64,000 bases of DNA from Paragonimus skrjabini miyazakii (Eukaryota > Platyhelminthes > Trematoda > Plagiorchiida > Troglotrematidae). The stretch's first letter is position 1. Every line of letters begins with the position of its first letter. The notes below the pieces were generated by a model. It searched no databases, was not told the DNA's origin, and worked only from the letters and a program-made list of their open reading frames with translations. The stretch covers positions 48,922-112,921 of the forward strand of contig JTDE01000148.1 in the NCBI GenBank assembly GCA_014338405.1, given 5' to 3'. The translations under genes were made by a program, and so were the position numbers. This document shows, one piece after another, positions 45,871-58,994 of the stretch.

Positions 45871-48800
45871 ACTCAGAATCTTATTACGCGATTTCAAGTC
45901 AATATTCTTGCGGTTTACGTAATCGGTCGCACTCAACTGACTCAAGCCAGTTCCGTATGTTCGCAAATCTGACTTTTATATGAAATTATTGACCCATTGT
46001 AAATGGCTGACTGATTGTTTGCCCCTCCCCCTAACTGTTCACTGTTAAAGCCTATTCATGTTCCAGTACCTTTGGTACTGATGAGTCAATACGAAATACT
46101 CGTATTTACAACTTTTCGTGTTTCAACTGCTTTGTTCGAAATTCTGAGAGTAACCAGTTTTGCTTAACTCTCAGTTTCATCTTATTTACAGCTGTTGTCA
46201 AGTATTGGTTCATATCTTTTGCCTTCATTAAGATCTATTTGTTGTAATGGGCTTAGTTTTATTTGCTGGTGTCCATTCTGTTAAGTTGTATTTCGAAAGA
46301 TTTAAATAACTGGCTAATCCACTCTTGAAATTAGGGAGCATCTTTATTGTAATTTTTGCTAATAGTTCCATACAACTTCCAGTCATTTCGATCACAGTTT
46401 TAGACGTTTACGGATTTGAGAGAGTGAGAGAATCTTCTTAACAGTACCGTCTGAATCGTCGCTTGTAGAATTGTCAATCGTTGATCAGTGAGTCACCAGG
46501 ACTGATTTAAAGGCAATCACTGACTCTACGTTTAAAAAATGGGGAAGGGGATGACCTTGTGCATGTGAGCCTCAGGAGATAACAAGCTGACGGATGATTA
46601 AGAATCAATGTCATAAATAATTGCTGTCTGCGGTCCACTGTCTGGCATTCCAACTCACCTTATCAGAAGTTTGTCAATCTCTGAAGTAAGCTATTTAAAA
46701 TATACTTGGTTACCAAATCGGTATATTCAGGAAAGGAAATATTTATTGCAGTTAATGTGCTAGGAAGAAAACATACATGATTGGTCGTGTAACGCAACTT
46801 CAGAGTATATGAAATCGACACATTCTAGAAGGATAGCGAAAATAGTAAATAGTTGACAGTCTAGTATTTTGTTTTATACGATCAAAGTTAACTGACACTT
46901 CAAAACTTTGATTTTTGGTTCTTCGTAATCCACCAACTATAGAAACTGTAACATAATCAACCTCTCTCTTGCAGGATACCATGTACGTCCCACATGATGT
47001 ACTGCGTTAATCCACATTAATCTGTAATGGTGAGGTTTAGAGGTAAATGACTCATAGGATAGCAATGGATGTTGGATAACCCAAATGATCGTAGCTAACC
47101 AAGTTATGGAATTGGCTGCTTGTCATTCATTTCATAGGGTGGTTTGGCACTACTGAAGAATTCCAACAAGAACAAAACTTGAGCTTGTTGTTCAGCTTGA
47201 CCGAAAAGTCTATAAGAATGTGATAGCCATAAGTAATACTCAATTTTTGTAGTCTACGACGTCAACAACAAAACCGGTAGTCAGTTAGTATTACGGAACG
47301 ATATAGAGAGAGCACTATCCTCGCAGTCGACACTCAGGACTTTTAAGTGTGAATCATCTACCTGTAACAGCCTAGCGGTTTCGTATGACTATACACTATA
47401 CCTAGAGTACTGTATACTGTTACACAAAGCTGTTATCATTATAATATTATCCTGAAAATGATAGTTTTTTTCTTACACACTAATATTAAATTAGTCCATA
47501 CTCGATGAATAAGATCGCTCAGTATCTTCCTAATGTGTTATTGATAAGCTCCACTTCATGTCATGTGTTCAACTACGCCTATCTCAAACTCGAAAGTTTC
47601 TGCAGTTTTACAATTCTGAAAACAAGTAATCCAAGATAATCTCAACAATTTTCTGCAAAGTTACTGTCAAATGGCTGAATGAGCCACTGTGAGAAGTTCA
47701 TATTGCGTGACGATTATGATGTCTATACTAAGGTGCACCGGTGTGCTAGAGTAGCACCATTCTCAAATATCCAGTCATTCTTGCCGAACACCACTAGGGA
47801 TAATCCCTTTTTTGTAGTAGACCATTGTTGCTTAAACTATGGACACTAAGAGCAAGAAACACTAAATCTCTCCTTCTAGCTGATCAGGCAGCGACCTGTG
47901 CATGAACTGAACCACCGGCAGTTTCTGGTATCGGAATGTCTATGACATCACCTTTAAAGCTCCGTGCACGTACTCAGTTATTGTACTTCTCACGATTATC
48001 CTGTGATCTACCAGCATGCATTGCACCTTCTAGTAAATCCCCAGATTTTCCGGCGATTATCGATTAGAATACGGATCCTGATGAAATGGTCTTGAGTTGC
48101 CGTATGATAGCCATACATCGCTGAAGAAATGGTAATAGCTGATAGCTATTATGATGCATACAGATAAGTTAACAACAGCAAATTATATTAGAGTGGTTGC
48201 TACGTCGGAGCACGTCTAGAAACGCACAACTGGTCTGAGTGGGAACAATGTACGTGCATATGGGTCCGATCGATACCGAGTGAGGGCTGTAATTAACCCG
48301 GGTTTCTTTTGTTCGAGATGTTTACGGCGCTCACAAACTAAATCTAGACCGGGTCTCACGTCTTTCCCTAGGCAAAATTAGACGGACTATATGCTGTCTG
48401 TCATCAGGACTGGGAACCGTCCGCAACAGGTGTTCATTCTCTTACCGTGCGCCCAGCGATGTGATTGGGCTAGCATACTGGTTAGTGATGTACGTACGAT
48501 CCGGTAAGAAAGGCATCTGCCCTGTGCGCGGCGAACGTCACTAGTCTCTGAACGAGGGAAGAAGAATTAGCGAGATAGCTGCAGGTTTAGCGGACAACCG
48601 AGTGATTTAAGCGTTTTGTTTCACAGGGCACACAATCCAGGTCATCTGGCCAAATCCGTTGTAGACGGTCCAGTTAGAGGAAGGAAGTTGAACAACAGGG
48701 TAGTCCGCATGTCTGATTTGTGTGACAGCTGGCCATACACAAAAATCACTCAGGTTACTGAGTCACCTCGACTTAAATACGCTTGATGGCTAACTGCCAG

Positions 48801-49440
48801 GATTAACTGCTGCCTGGTTCGGTCCCAGCTGACGGTTCGTGGGTTTTGTATTCTATTATCCTACCACCTCGACAGTTGGCAGTGTGTACATGCGCAGGGA
48901 TACTCAGATTTCATACGTGCTAGTACCAGATGTAGTGGGAAGGTTCAGTACGCGGCATCCTTGGTTCTCTCAACACCAGCAAACATGTCTCAGAAATGAC
49001 ATTTTCACCCCATTTGTCTTTGACAGAAGTGGAAGCAGTAAGTAGTACTTACGGATATCATAGGTGCAGTCCGCAAGTTGGTCTGCTGCTCGTTCTAACA
49101 GTTAACTGTGCACAACAAGGATGACACCATACCTGTTTTCTGTATTATCTTCCGAATTACGTCAGCGCAGTAGGCAGCACGATTCTATACCTCTGTCCAT
49201 ACCAGTTTCTATTTTGTGCATATATATCTATTGTGTAAAAACCTTTCGTGCTAAGGCAGTAAGATTCATCCACTGTATTTTCAAGCTATAGAATTAGTTT
49301 ATGGTTGATCTAATGCAGTAAAGTTTTGCGACCTTTGTGGCTGCGATTGCACGCACTGGCTGTTGTGATAGCGCTATGGTCGACAGAATACTTGAGTTGT
49401 CAAAACCGTCATGTGGTCCAATAGGGGTATAGAGTCCAGC
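45871..49440. other. No gene recognised
   Basis: Mostly AT-rich. A GC-richer patch at 48240-48840 has no coding potential; GATGGCTAACTGCC and GGTTCGGTCCC near 48785-48828 look tRNA-like but are too closely spaced for a tRNA. Confidence 0.4.
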
Positions 49441-50560
49441 CTATAGGGGGCAGAGTGCACGAACCAATGAACGTCGTCAATCACCCTGTGTTCTACAATA
49501 CTGATGCAGTCAAGTGGCTTAGTATTTCACAATCAGCCATAGATGACAGCCGCATCAATTTCGACACGCGCAGGTGCATTTTTGAAGCTTTCGAAAGAGG
49601 CGATGATTGGTGCATGGTAGCTTGCCTAAATAGAGTCAATCGCAAGACTGCGTATAAGTGACTTTACGTCGATTGTATCAGTTACGAAGCGTAACTCCAT
49701 AGAAGACACAGAAACACAATTTTGAATGAATCGGAAATCGACGTCACACTGGGATGGCTTCCCACGAACCCGACAGTGACTCTCATATTTTTGAAAATGC
49801 ATGCGAAAGTAGCATTTGCGAAAGGGGTACAGACAGCTCCTGTCAGTCGATGTTCGAGTGGGTGATTCATCACTGTGAAGTAGCTGTGCCAAATTTCCGT
49901 AAGCATGAACACCAAGGAGAACCGGGCAACATGTCGGCATTTTGTTTTTCGCTTGTTGGAGTGCTATGCGAGATCCACAACTCCTTACTAAGATTGATGA
50001 GACGAACTTCAACCTGTTTTGTCGATGAGACGTTTTTTGACGAGAACAAAAACATGTATTTTTGTCACCAACAGCAAAGGTCACAACTTACATTTGATTA
50101 GAACAATGACAGAAAGTTCTGTTACGACCTATACGGTGCGAAACGGTGTCTACGACTGTACTGGCTGTAGACAATGGTTCCGTGCTCTGAGGGATAAAGC
50201 GAAGATCGACACAGCAGTGTCAACAATAATGGTACTTTGTGACAATGCCACTTGTCATACCGATTTGGAAAGCGTCTTTTCTTAAGATGTTAACCAAGGA
50301 GGGCAGCTATTGCGATTAGCACCGTTTTCACCTATGCTGAATCCCACTGAGAAATGCTGGAGCATAGTGAAGGCGACAGTGAAGTAGCAGTTGCGGGTCC
50401 ACTGTGATGCGCTGATAGGTGGGGCTCCTAACCAAATACTGAGACAGCAGGAATGGTGCATGCATATTCTGGAACAAACAGTCTATTCTGCTATGAGGGA
50501 CGTCTCGGGGGAACAGTGTGCCCAGTTTATCCGCCGCACTGAATGACTATGTGCAGGTGA
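49440..50560 (+). pseudogene. IS630/Tc1-mariner-like transposase relic, DDE residues kept
   Basis: Cut-and-paste transposase. The N-terminal DNA-binding region reads RRCIFEAFERGDDW and RVNRKTAYK (49560-49658). The catalytic domain retains KIDETNFNLFC (Asp at 49996-49998), MVLCDNATCH (Asp at 50241-50243) and LRLAPFSPMLNPTEKCWS (Glu at 50349-50351). About 35 codons lie between the second Asp and the Glu if indels cancel, typical for the superfamily. The C-terminus (QFIRRTE) ends near 50545. At least four frame breaks separate the pieces, so the protein is dead, but the acidic triad survives. Terminal inverted repeats were not identified. Confidence 0.8.
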
Positions 50561-50599
50561 TGAAAGACAAATACATGGGAGTACTCCCGTAAACGCCAA

Positions 50600-52860
50600 G
50601 TCCACCTGTAAATGAAGACAGTTCTATTCAGGACTAACACCATATGGTTGATTTTCTTCTACATGCATGCAAATGTTTTTGCTGCAAGAAAGATGCGAAT
50701 TTTCTGGTTAGCCTTGCCGTCACTTCACTGAAGGTTAAGCGTTTGAATAATCTGAAGCAGTTGTGCAAAAGTGCAAAGGACATGCTTCATAACAGCAGGT
50801 AGTATGTTCCGGTCTCGTTCAAAGTTCTAATAGGCAGGGGTATTATTCACTGGTGGCTGTGTGGTAGTTATATTGGATGGGCGTAGCCGAAAAGCATATG
50901 TCGTTTGTAAACCATCGTATATATTACAGGTAATCATGGTGCATCCGAATAATTCGTGGGGCGCAAGGAATAACCCTGAGGTCCCTGATTGTCTAATCGT
51001 ATCTTGATCAGTTTTTGGTTTAGAACGTTCTTTTATGGGTAATCACATGTGAATACAAACGCACAAGCATAATATCCAGATAGTATGTATGTATGTAATG
51101 TATGTGGGCTTCAACGGCTAGGTTCTGCACTCGTTCGACGGACGGACGCAGTTGTAATGCCTCTTTCAATTGAAAAGCTCTTAGGAGTATGGTAGAAACA
51201 TAAGGAACTGTGTAGATAAAGTCTTCTGACATTTCGAGCGTTCAGCTGTGTAGTATAAAATAGGATTCTCCGTGAATGTGTTTACGACTGTTGGGGATTC
51301 GTTCAGATGCCCGGCCGCCTGACTTCTTTGTTAGTCATATCAACTCGCCTGATACCAAATGTGACTGTTTTGTTTGTACACTTCCTTTGTCATTAGTCTG
51401 CACGTATTCGGTAACAGGTAAACTTTCCGGGACCAAGGAGATCAACCCGGCCTGTCGTACTCGTTCAGTCGACCCACCAATGTTGGGCGAACAGACTTTA
51501 CTTGCTAGAAATGGTACAAAATGACCACATACATTGATCAATTAACAGTGAACGGACTGAATAGCAATCAAATATGAGGTGTGATGATAAGTGCTGTGAT
51601 TTACCTCACTGTAATACAACCACATACTGTGGTTGTTCAGTTGCGGTGACAAGAACGGAAAGTCAAATGCACTGGTCGTATCGGGTCATTGATAACAAAA
51701 GTCGTCAGGCAAGTTACGAAATTTTTCGAGTTAGAAAACAGAGGCGTGGGATTTAGAAGACCCCGATAGTATCAGCATTAACTTTGGAGAAATGAATAAC
51801 TGACACATCATTTTTATTGTGAGTTAATTAAGTAAAGTAAATGGACGTAAAAGACTTTTGAGCAATCCAACATCACAAGAAGTAACCGGCTTTAGTATTC
51901 ATTAGGTGTGATGAGCGAGTTCCAAAAGTCGATATGTAACAATTTCGGGGAAGCTCTGTGGATTTACATGACACAAAAGCGACCTGTATATGTGCTCGCT
52001 GCTGGTCGAGAGACCTACAACTCATCATGTGATACAGATGGTAAACTAACGCTGCCCATGTCCGGTTCATTCACAAGGTCGAACGGTACAAAAGAGTGTA
52101 TCCAGGCAACAGGATCGATGGTAACGTGAGGAAAAATAGCATACAAGGGCGGCTAGAATTAGTGGCAGCAGTTGAGCGGCACCAAAGGGTAATGCATTTG
52201 CTGGGGACAAAACTTCCCCTCCATCTAAAACTGTCAATCTTTCAGGCTGAGACTGACTGGCGTATAGTTATGAATTTAACGCTAGGCCTAAACCGATGAC
52301 TTTGGGAACATAAAGCCGTAACAACTGATCAGATGACTAAAGGTTCACGTTCCGAGGTCTACACTAAGCGATGGCACCATTAGGAGCATAGATACATTCT
52401 ACACCGCTCACATAACAGGAAATGTAACGTAACTAAGCCACCCAATTATTAGTATTCATGCCAGGACAGCCGACTATAGATGATACTTGAACCGTATCAA
52501 TCCGCGTACTACACTGAAATGCAGGGGGTCGCATGATGCAGTCGGTGATTCTCAAAAGTAGTCACGTTTAGCGGTATAGCCTTATAAGCGTATACAAATT
52601 GAATTCGCGAACTTGGGGACATACACAGATTATGAAAAATGAGTACCTAAGAACGTCTGGTGGACAGAACCGATTACTGATCAAGGCCTTGACAACCGTT
52701 CCATCTATCTCTGGACAAAAATTACACAGAATATGTTCGGTTTTACCTGAATCCTGTACACTGAAACAACGAATCGTTAGACATTGTGGAGTGACAAAAC
52801 TGGAATTTATAGCGCAAATTTGGGCGAATAATGTTCATTGATCTGCTAATTGTGTTTCAG
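50600..52860. other. No gene recognised
   Basis: 51307-51417 (+) is bounded by acceptor-like (GGGATTCGTTCAG) and donor-like (CAG|GTAAAC) sites and encodes a Cys-containing peptide, but no family is recognised. A (GTAT)n tract lies at 51083-51106. Confidence 0.35.
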
Positions 52861-52979
52861 TACATGGCTAGCATGCTCGCCAGACACGAACCTGTCAAAA
52901 ACATCTGTGATTACTTTGATTCCAGTATACAACAACAAGAGTTCCTATTTGAGTCCCTTTTTAGAAACTCTCTGGGACA
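52861..52979 (+). CDS. Candidate internal exon, unidentified protein
   Basis: A good acceptor (TAATTGTGTTTCAG, AG at 52859-52860) is followed in phase 0 by YMASMLARHEPVKNICDYFD and QQQEFLFESLFRNSLG, with a possible donor ACA|GTGAAG at 52980. The phase left over (2 nt) fits the start of the candidate exon at 54393. I do not recognise the protein. Confidence 0.3.
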
Positions 52980-54392
52980 GTGAAGTAATCGAAAACATTT
53001 CAGGAATTACTGATGAGTGAGTTAACACACACGTTGAGCAACACGCACTCTGAAAATCAATGTTCACAGCCTCCAATAAATCTGCTTCATTTTTCTAACG
53101 ATTTACCTGCAGTGAAATTTTCGGCCCCTGTGTATGTAAAGTTACGCAGCTTTAGATATTAATTATCATAACTCTCGATCACTAATTTGTTCGTCGGATT
53201 TTCCCCAATGTTCTTAACGAGTTTGGTATGCATTGTATTATGAATCGCCAGCATACTGCATTCCCAAAGTGTCAGGCAATTTCCTCAATCAATAGCATCA
53301 ATTTGACTTCCGTACACTGTTTGTATCCCCCCCTAACACCTCGTCACCAAACGAACAACTGATGCAAACAGCTTTTATAAAATTATAACTGCACGCTGTA
53401 CTTTATATGTTCATCAGACAAATATTACAACCAATGATGCAAATACATTTTCAAACATATCTGTAATTTTGCTCAAGGTGTGTATTTGAGGATAACTATT
53501 ATAGAACAGCATTCATCTGGGATTCTGACCCCCTGTTTTTCCACGTCAGGTACATCCGCAGCAAAAGTTTTACGGCAGTCTCAACTGTTAACACTATCCC
53601 TACATTAGCAATTCGACGGTGGACATTTTTTTCCGGATCAATGAACAAATAGTAGCAGCATGCCGTGAACTAGATTTTGACTAACCAAATTTCATTATGT
53701 ATAAAACTGTGATAAAAGGCTGCAGCAAAGTTGTACGCCTATTCAAGTTGATATGATAACTTCAAAGTGAACGTGTCGACGGGTTGTTAGCTGCTCACAT
53801 AAATCAGAACCGTTCTCGGAAACGGATGTAGGTCATTCATTCAACCTTGGATTCACTGGCCGCATTGTCAATTATTTGAGCGTGGTCATCTCAGAGACAG
53901 GCTGAAGATTACCTGACATACAAAGACAGGACTTAGACATCTAAAATAATTGACCGTCGCTGGATTTGATATCCAGACAAAATTGGCTAGTACAAGACAT
54001 CACTGGAATGTGTAAAGATAAAACGAATAAATAATGTCAACTTTAAAACTTACTTTAATTTCCCCACAATAACCAGTAATTCTGATAGAATAATCAAATC
54101 GTGTAAGATTTTCCGTATCACAGTTTGATGCACTCTAATCACATGCGTGCATGTGTCTGGATTATGAAAGTAAGATAAACACCGGGGAAGACACATATGA
54201 TACTGACAACTATTCATGCACTGATGGATGCTTATCATCAGTTCTACCCTCCCGCATCGTGCAGAACTATCATGGAAATTGGAGTGTTAACACAAACTAT
54301 TTCTAAACACACGAAGTCTGATTGATAGGCTTGATTAATAGAACCTAGGCAAATTGCAGAATTCGCCTTTCTTTTTCTCTGGTGCTGTACAG

Positions 54393-54586
54393 AACATCAA
54401 ATACACTGGTGACGTCTGCATTACGGCCTGACCAGATTATGGACTTCGTGGTTGAAGAGGATGGCTTTCTGTGGTTTGAGACAGTTGATGCGAGTCGAAT
54501 GGCCAGTTTGGTTTGCAGCCCCTTTGGGAGGTGTTCTCTGATCCCAGTATTCAAAGATCAATTTGTCCACCTAAGTAGTGCTCATC
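54393..54586 (+). CDS. Candidate internal exon, unidentified protein
   Basis: Acceptor with a clean pyrimidine tract (CCTTTCTTTTTCTCTGG...TACAG, AG at 54391-54392). Reads TSNTLVTSALRPDQIMDFVV, EEDGFLWFETVDASR, then SLIPVFKDQFVHLSSAH to a possible donor ATC|GTAACT. Start phase is compatible with the 52861-52979 candidate. Family unknown; residues such as FLWFETVD recall beta-propeller repeats, but that is only an impression. Confidence 0.3.
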
Positions 54587-54599
54587 GTAACTACCTTGA

Positions 54600-57500
54600 A
54601 AGCAAGATTTGACTTGGTCATCCTGGTGCCAGTGTCATCGGACAAAAAGACATTTCGCTGCACGGTTTTATGTTGTCACAAGACATTTTAAAAATATCAC
54701 AACACAGCTCACGAACAGTATGATGAGTTGTAAACTGCACATGTGTTAAAACACGAGGACTTCTCAGTCTTCCGCTAATTTGCAAAATATTTTCGTTTGC
54801 AAATGAAGCTTTTGTCGGTTAGTGGAAAATTTATGACAGCATTATGGAAACATCTTGTTTTCGCACTGTGCACTTGAATTCAATAGGTTGTGCTATTTCC
54901 ACGTCCAATGGTGCACGCCATTTTCTGTGACATTTTTCAACAGCCAGCTTCCGTCAGTCGTGGTCCCCGGTCATCATAGCATATTGAGGTGATGGCGCCA
55001 GATCATGTGACCCAGAAAGAGCGGGTGACCCAAATCACTTAACGGTGTTGCGTAGTCGCAGTTCGTCCTCTAGGTTGGCCTAGGTTAAGCCGTTACCCCC
55101 GAGATTGTGTCATATTTTTTATTCAACTCCATGTTGTAAATTCCCAATTGCAGGACAGTGCGCAGCTCACACAAGGGAGAGTGTAACCCTGTTACGGGTT
55201 ACCATTAGTCTTGGCGTACTCTCTGACTAGACTCGAAGCCTGCGACCAATCGGTTACTCTGCCTAAGTCCTGCCTTGTCATGACATGTCGTTAGCAGAAT
55301 GTGTCTGGGATACTCACCCTCCAAATACCAAAATTGCCTTGCGTCATTTATCTGGCCGTTCAGAGGCATTCGCCCGAAACCAACGTATTTCTAAGTGAAC
55401 CATCAGCTTACCGACAGATAAGCAATCGATCTACCACTTGTGAAACCGTTTGCCCAGCAGCTACATACAAGAAATCTTGCTGAGTTTACTCCATACACCT
55501 GACGTGTCCAGGTACATTCATTTTACACTAGTCAGACATTACTTGTGTCGCTCACTCTAATTTTGTACATCTCAAATGGACAATCTCAGTCGCCACTGGA
55601 ACAGATGGAGTAGATCCTGAAAACTTTTTTGAACACATTAAAGTGTAAATTAGCCACCAGCATGGGACACTGAGGCACGCGAGGGGGACATTGAAACACA
55701 AGACCTGACAATGCAGGGCTACTAAGATGACAATGGGTAGACCGGTGGTTTAAAAATTTGGTACGGATGCGCCAAGTATAGTAAGTAATCTGGAATACAG
55801 TTGAGTAATCACAGTCACGTAAGATGAGTCAAGATTGGAGTGAGTAGTAATTTGGGTGACAGAGCGTGAGTGTGTCCGAACCCTGACCATGGAGATCGCT
55901 AAGTGACGATCAGGACAAGGTCAATGTTTCCACAAGTTGTTACTTTGTACCCAGAAGACTAGTGTTCAGTCAGATTGAGATGGCTTAACCAACGACCTTT
56001 TGAACCTTACGAATCAAAGGAAACGTCTCAAAAACTCAGAAAACACGCTCCGTCTCGGTCAGACGTAATACTTGATTTGAACAAAGCATGATTGAATTCC
56101 ACTGCGTGACGTTCTGAAATAAGTCCTAAATATCGTGTTGTGCAATTTGTCTAGAAATTTACGGAAACAATCGAACTGTTGTACATAGCGGGAAACACCG
56201 TCAACAGACAGTTTATGCTTCAGCTGAACAAGCGAAACTTGTACGGCAACAAGTAGGACGTACAGTTACAATGTGTACTTTCAATGACCGCTACGCCTTT
56301 TCGCTATTTCAGCCACAGTACCCAGCTGGAGTTGTACAGTAGGATGAACTGCACCCTTTTTGAAACGTGGGCTCGAGTTCCTTTCGTGTCAACAGTTATG
56401 CCAATGTGTATGTCTGAGGTGATCCGAATATCCATATTTGATGCAAAAATAACTGCAAGTTTACCTTCATAATCAACAGTATTGTTGGAGAATATTCTAC
56501 TAGCTTTGTTAGCATGACGGCGGTGATGTAAAACTCAGTGGTGTAAAACTCCAAACATGTGTCTTTGGGACATCTCAAGTTGCATTATTACGGGCACAGG
56601 TCTTATTATAAATAAACGTGCCATCCTAACCCCCATCTTCTTTCAGTAGACTTTGCTCCATCCCATGTCTGCTACATTTTTTGAGTTGCGTGAAGCTTTC
56701 AGAGTATTTCGTCATACGTGTCCACTCTTTATCATTTCTGGTCACAAATTATCATCTATAACCATTTGCTCGTCTTGATCACTATATGTATCTCTTTAGT
56801 CAAACATTTGTAGTCTGTGTTCGATTCTGTTTTCCATTCACCACAGGCAATCAACTACGTCATCTTCACATCCCATTCAGACGCCTCCTAATCTCACTCT
56901 GTCTCTCCAACAGGGCTGACAACATTCATTTCACCTCAGTTTTTCTATCCCCATGCCCTTTATTAGGACAAAATAGAAAAATCGAGGTCTAAATGCAGTT
57001 AATACAAGTACTTGATGACTAAACTACACTCTTCTATTGTACAACAACGCAGAACTAAATGCAAATTCTGAGGTTCGTAACCAATACATTTAATTGGTGG
57101 GATTTTTTGAAGCGCGAAGAATCATCTATTGGCCCTGACCAACGTATTCGTTTGTTCATGAGTATGACATTTAGGTCGCAAACGAGGTGTCATCATCAGA
57201 ACGTACAGAGTTCAGCTCGATATCCTATACACTGATGATATCATCTCGTTTGGCTCTGAAACGTTTACAATCTAATTATCCAGAATGAAGAACAACCGAA
57301 TATGCAATGCATCAACCCGAATTGTCAATATCATTACCATTCCCAACAGTCATAATCTCTGACTGTTTTTCTCTTTGAATAGCACAACATTGTGCTTCTG
57401 TTGTCCAAAAGCCAATTACTAATCACTGCTTTACATTTGTGAGCAGCTTTCTTGGTTTGATTGAAGGGTGTTTCGGCTTCTTCCGGTTCCTTTTTTATTC

Positions 57501-57710
57501 TACAAACGTCTAAAGAAAGTCTTAAAGTGATCGTCTGCAATGGAACACAGCATCGAACTTATCTCTCTTTCTCTCTCCAGTTCACTCTGGAATTATGTTA
57601 ACATCAGACCCTATCTTTGCATAACGTGCGAAACTGACACAATGACAGTAATGTGTTTATTGAGGTATGTGATTAGCCGGATCGGCACGTCAGATGGAAG
57701 CGAGATAAGT
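54600..57710. other. No confident gene; one weak exon candidate
   Basis: 56313-56418 (+) lies between an acceptor (TTTTCGCTATTTCAG) and a donor (GAG|GTGATC) and reads HSTQLELYSRM then NCTLFETWARVPFVS. Its phase does not fit the preceding candidate. A hairpin (GTAACCC/GGGTTAC) lies at 55183-55202. Sequence at 54765-54800 resembles 58085-58115. Confidence 0.35.
57656..57661 (-). promoter_or_regulatory. Polyadenylation signal AATAAA
   Basis: Canonical hexamer on the minus strand, 58 bp after the stop codon of the candidate exon at 57719-57906, a position typical for a short 3' UTR. Confidence 0.4.
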
Positions 57711-57718
57711 AACGGCAA

Positions 57719-57906
57719 TTAAATCTTGGCTGTTTCATAAGTACTTGAACCATTCAGCTTGTCGGAACTTGTGTGTACTGTCATAGAAAGGTTTTGATGT
57801 TTCCTTTCAGCCGACTTCAACCCCATTGTCAGCACACAAATGACTAAAGCATGTAGAACAAATTCGCTTGCAAAAAGAACGACGGTACTCACTAGCAAGC
57901 CACTGA
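57719..57906 (-). CDS. Candidate terminal exon of a membrane protein
   Basis: An acceptor (CACGGCGTTTTTCAG, AG at 57908-57907) leads into about 62 codons ending at the TAA 57721-57719. The peptide has one long hydrophobic segment (GLLVSTVVLFASEFVLHALV then ICVLTMGL), then a basic/polar cytoplasm-like tail (KSAERKHQNL) ending TYETAKI. An AATAAA follows 58 bp later. Acceptor, membrane segment, stop and poly(A) signal in the right order make this the best host-exon candidate besides SF3B3. A four-pass family such as claudin-like or tetraspanin-like is conceivable, but upstream exons were not found on this strand, so no family is assigned. Confidence 0.42.
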
Positions 57907-58599
57907 CTGAAAAACGCCGTGCAAATGTTGGGGTTTTGAAAAGCAGCTCCGTAACCGGACGGTACAGAAAGATAGAAATTTTAATGACGCAGTTTGGTGG
58001 TTTCAAGGCGCACCTCAAGAACGGTATCATGAAACAGGAAACGGTATGACGGGGCCTACTCAGAAGGAGAATATCACCAACCGTTCGCTAATTTGCAAAT
58101 CATTTTCGTTTATGAATAAAATCTCTCACTAGCCGTCACCTGATGAAAACAGCGATGAGTAAAATAAGGACGTGCTCAGTCTTGAATATACGGCTTTTTT
58201 GACTTTATGAGTTTGGATACTGCGATGTGCGTCGGGCATCGCCCCTGCAACGCTGGTCACTAGCCAACAGCCAGGTCCCATCAGGTGAGGTCAGCGGCAG
58301 GTGGCACATTGCATGATGTGACGAAACAGCCCAACTGTGTATAGGCCGTCCTCGAACCAGACTACTAACGCAGGCCCTTGACCTCGAAATGCCCGGTATT
58401 GCATCGGTGCTGCTCTGTTGCTAAGCCGTGGTGGTCGGGCCAACCGTTGACAGACAGATGGTTCAGGTCTCAGGGCTCGGGCCTCAGGCCCAGTTACGGT
58501 AAGTCACAGCCACAGAGACGGTTCGACAGACTGTTCCAGAGGCGTGAACCCGGTGACAAAATCGGGAGTCTGAGCCAAAGGACTCATCCAACGATCAGG

Positions 58600-58990
58600 C
58601 CACCTAACCGAGTCGGGTGAGCGAACTGGTACAGCACACCGCTGAAACCACAACGAGACGAGCTGGCACGGGGGTGTACGCGCATTTCTGGTCAAGTCGC
58701 TCGTCCTCACTGTCTCAGCGTTTTGACCATCTCGGTCCACGATCTGTAACGCCTAACCATTCACACACCTCTCTGTAACTGTTTCAGCGCTGGGAAGGCT
58801 ACGCTGGACTGGGACCACCATATATCGGTGAATGTGTACGAAAAGAGTGAAAATTCGATAGTTCCTGATCGGATTGTGCTATCACGATAACCAATTCACA
58901 AAACGATGGATAATAAGATGTTGCATTCATGAACGAAGCAAATTTACAAATCACCAAAATATTGACTAAAAACTCATAATTCTACCGTAT
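58600..58990 (+). repeat. Dispersed repeat of unknown class, copy 2
   Basis: Aligns with the reverse complement of 18239-18600. Blocks GGGTGTACGCGCATTTC, GGTCCACGATC, CATTCACACAC, CGCTGGACTGGGA-like sequence and ATTTACAAATCA occur in the same order. The first part is noticeably GC-rich compared with surroundings. No coding potential. Confidence 0.72.
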
Positions 58991-58994
58991 AATC

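Noticed and set aside
48240..48840. GC-richer patch as a possible gene or CpG-type regulatory island
   Set aside because: No open frame, no repeat partner found and no promoter motif; composition alone is not enough.
49626..50084. 152-codon minus-strand open stretch
   Set aside because: Antisense shadow of the IS630-like transposase relic, whose plus-strand motifs are clear.
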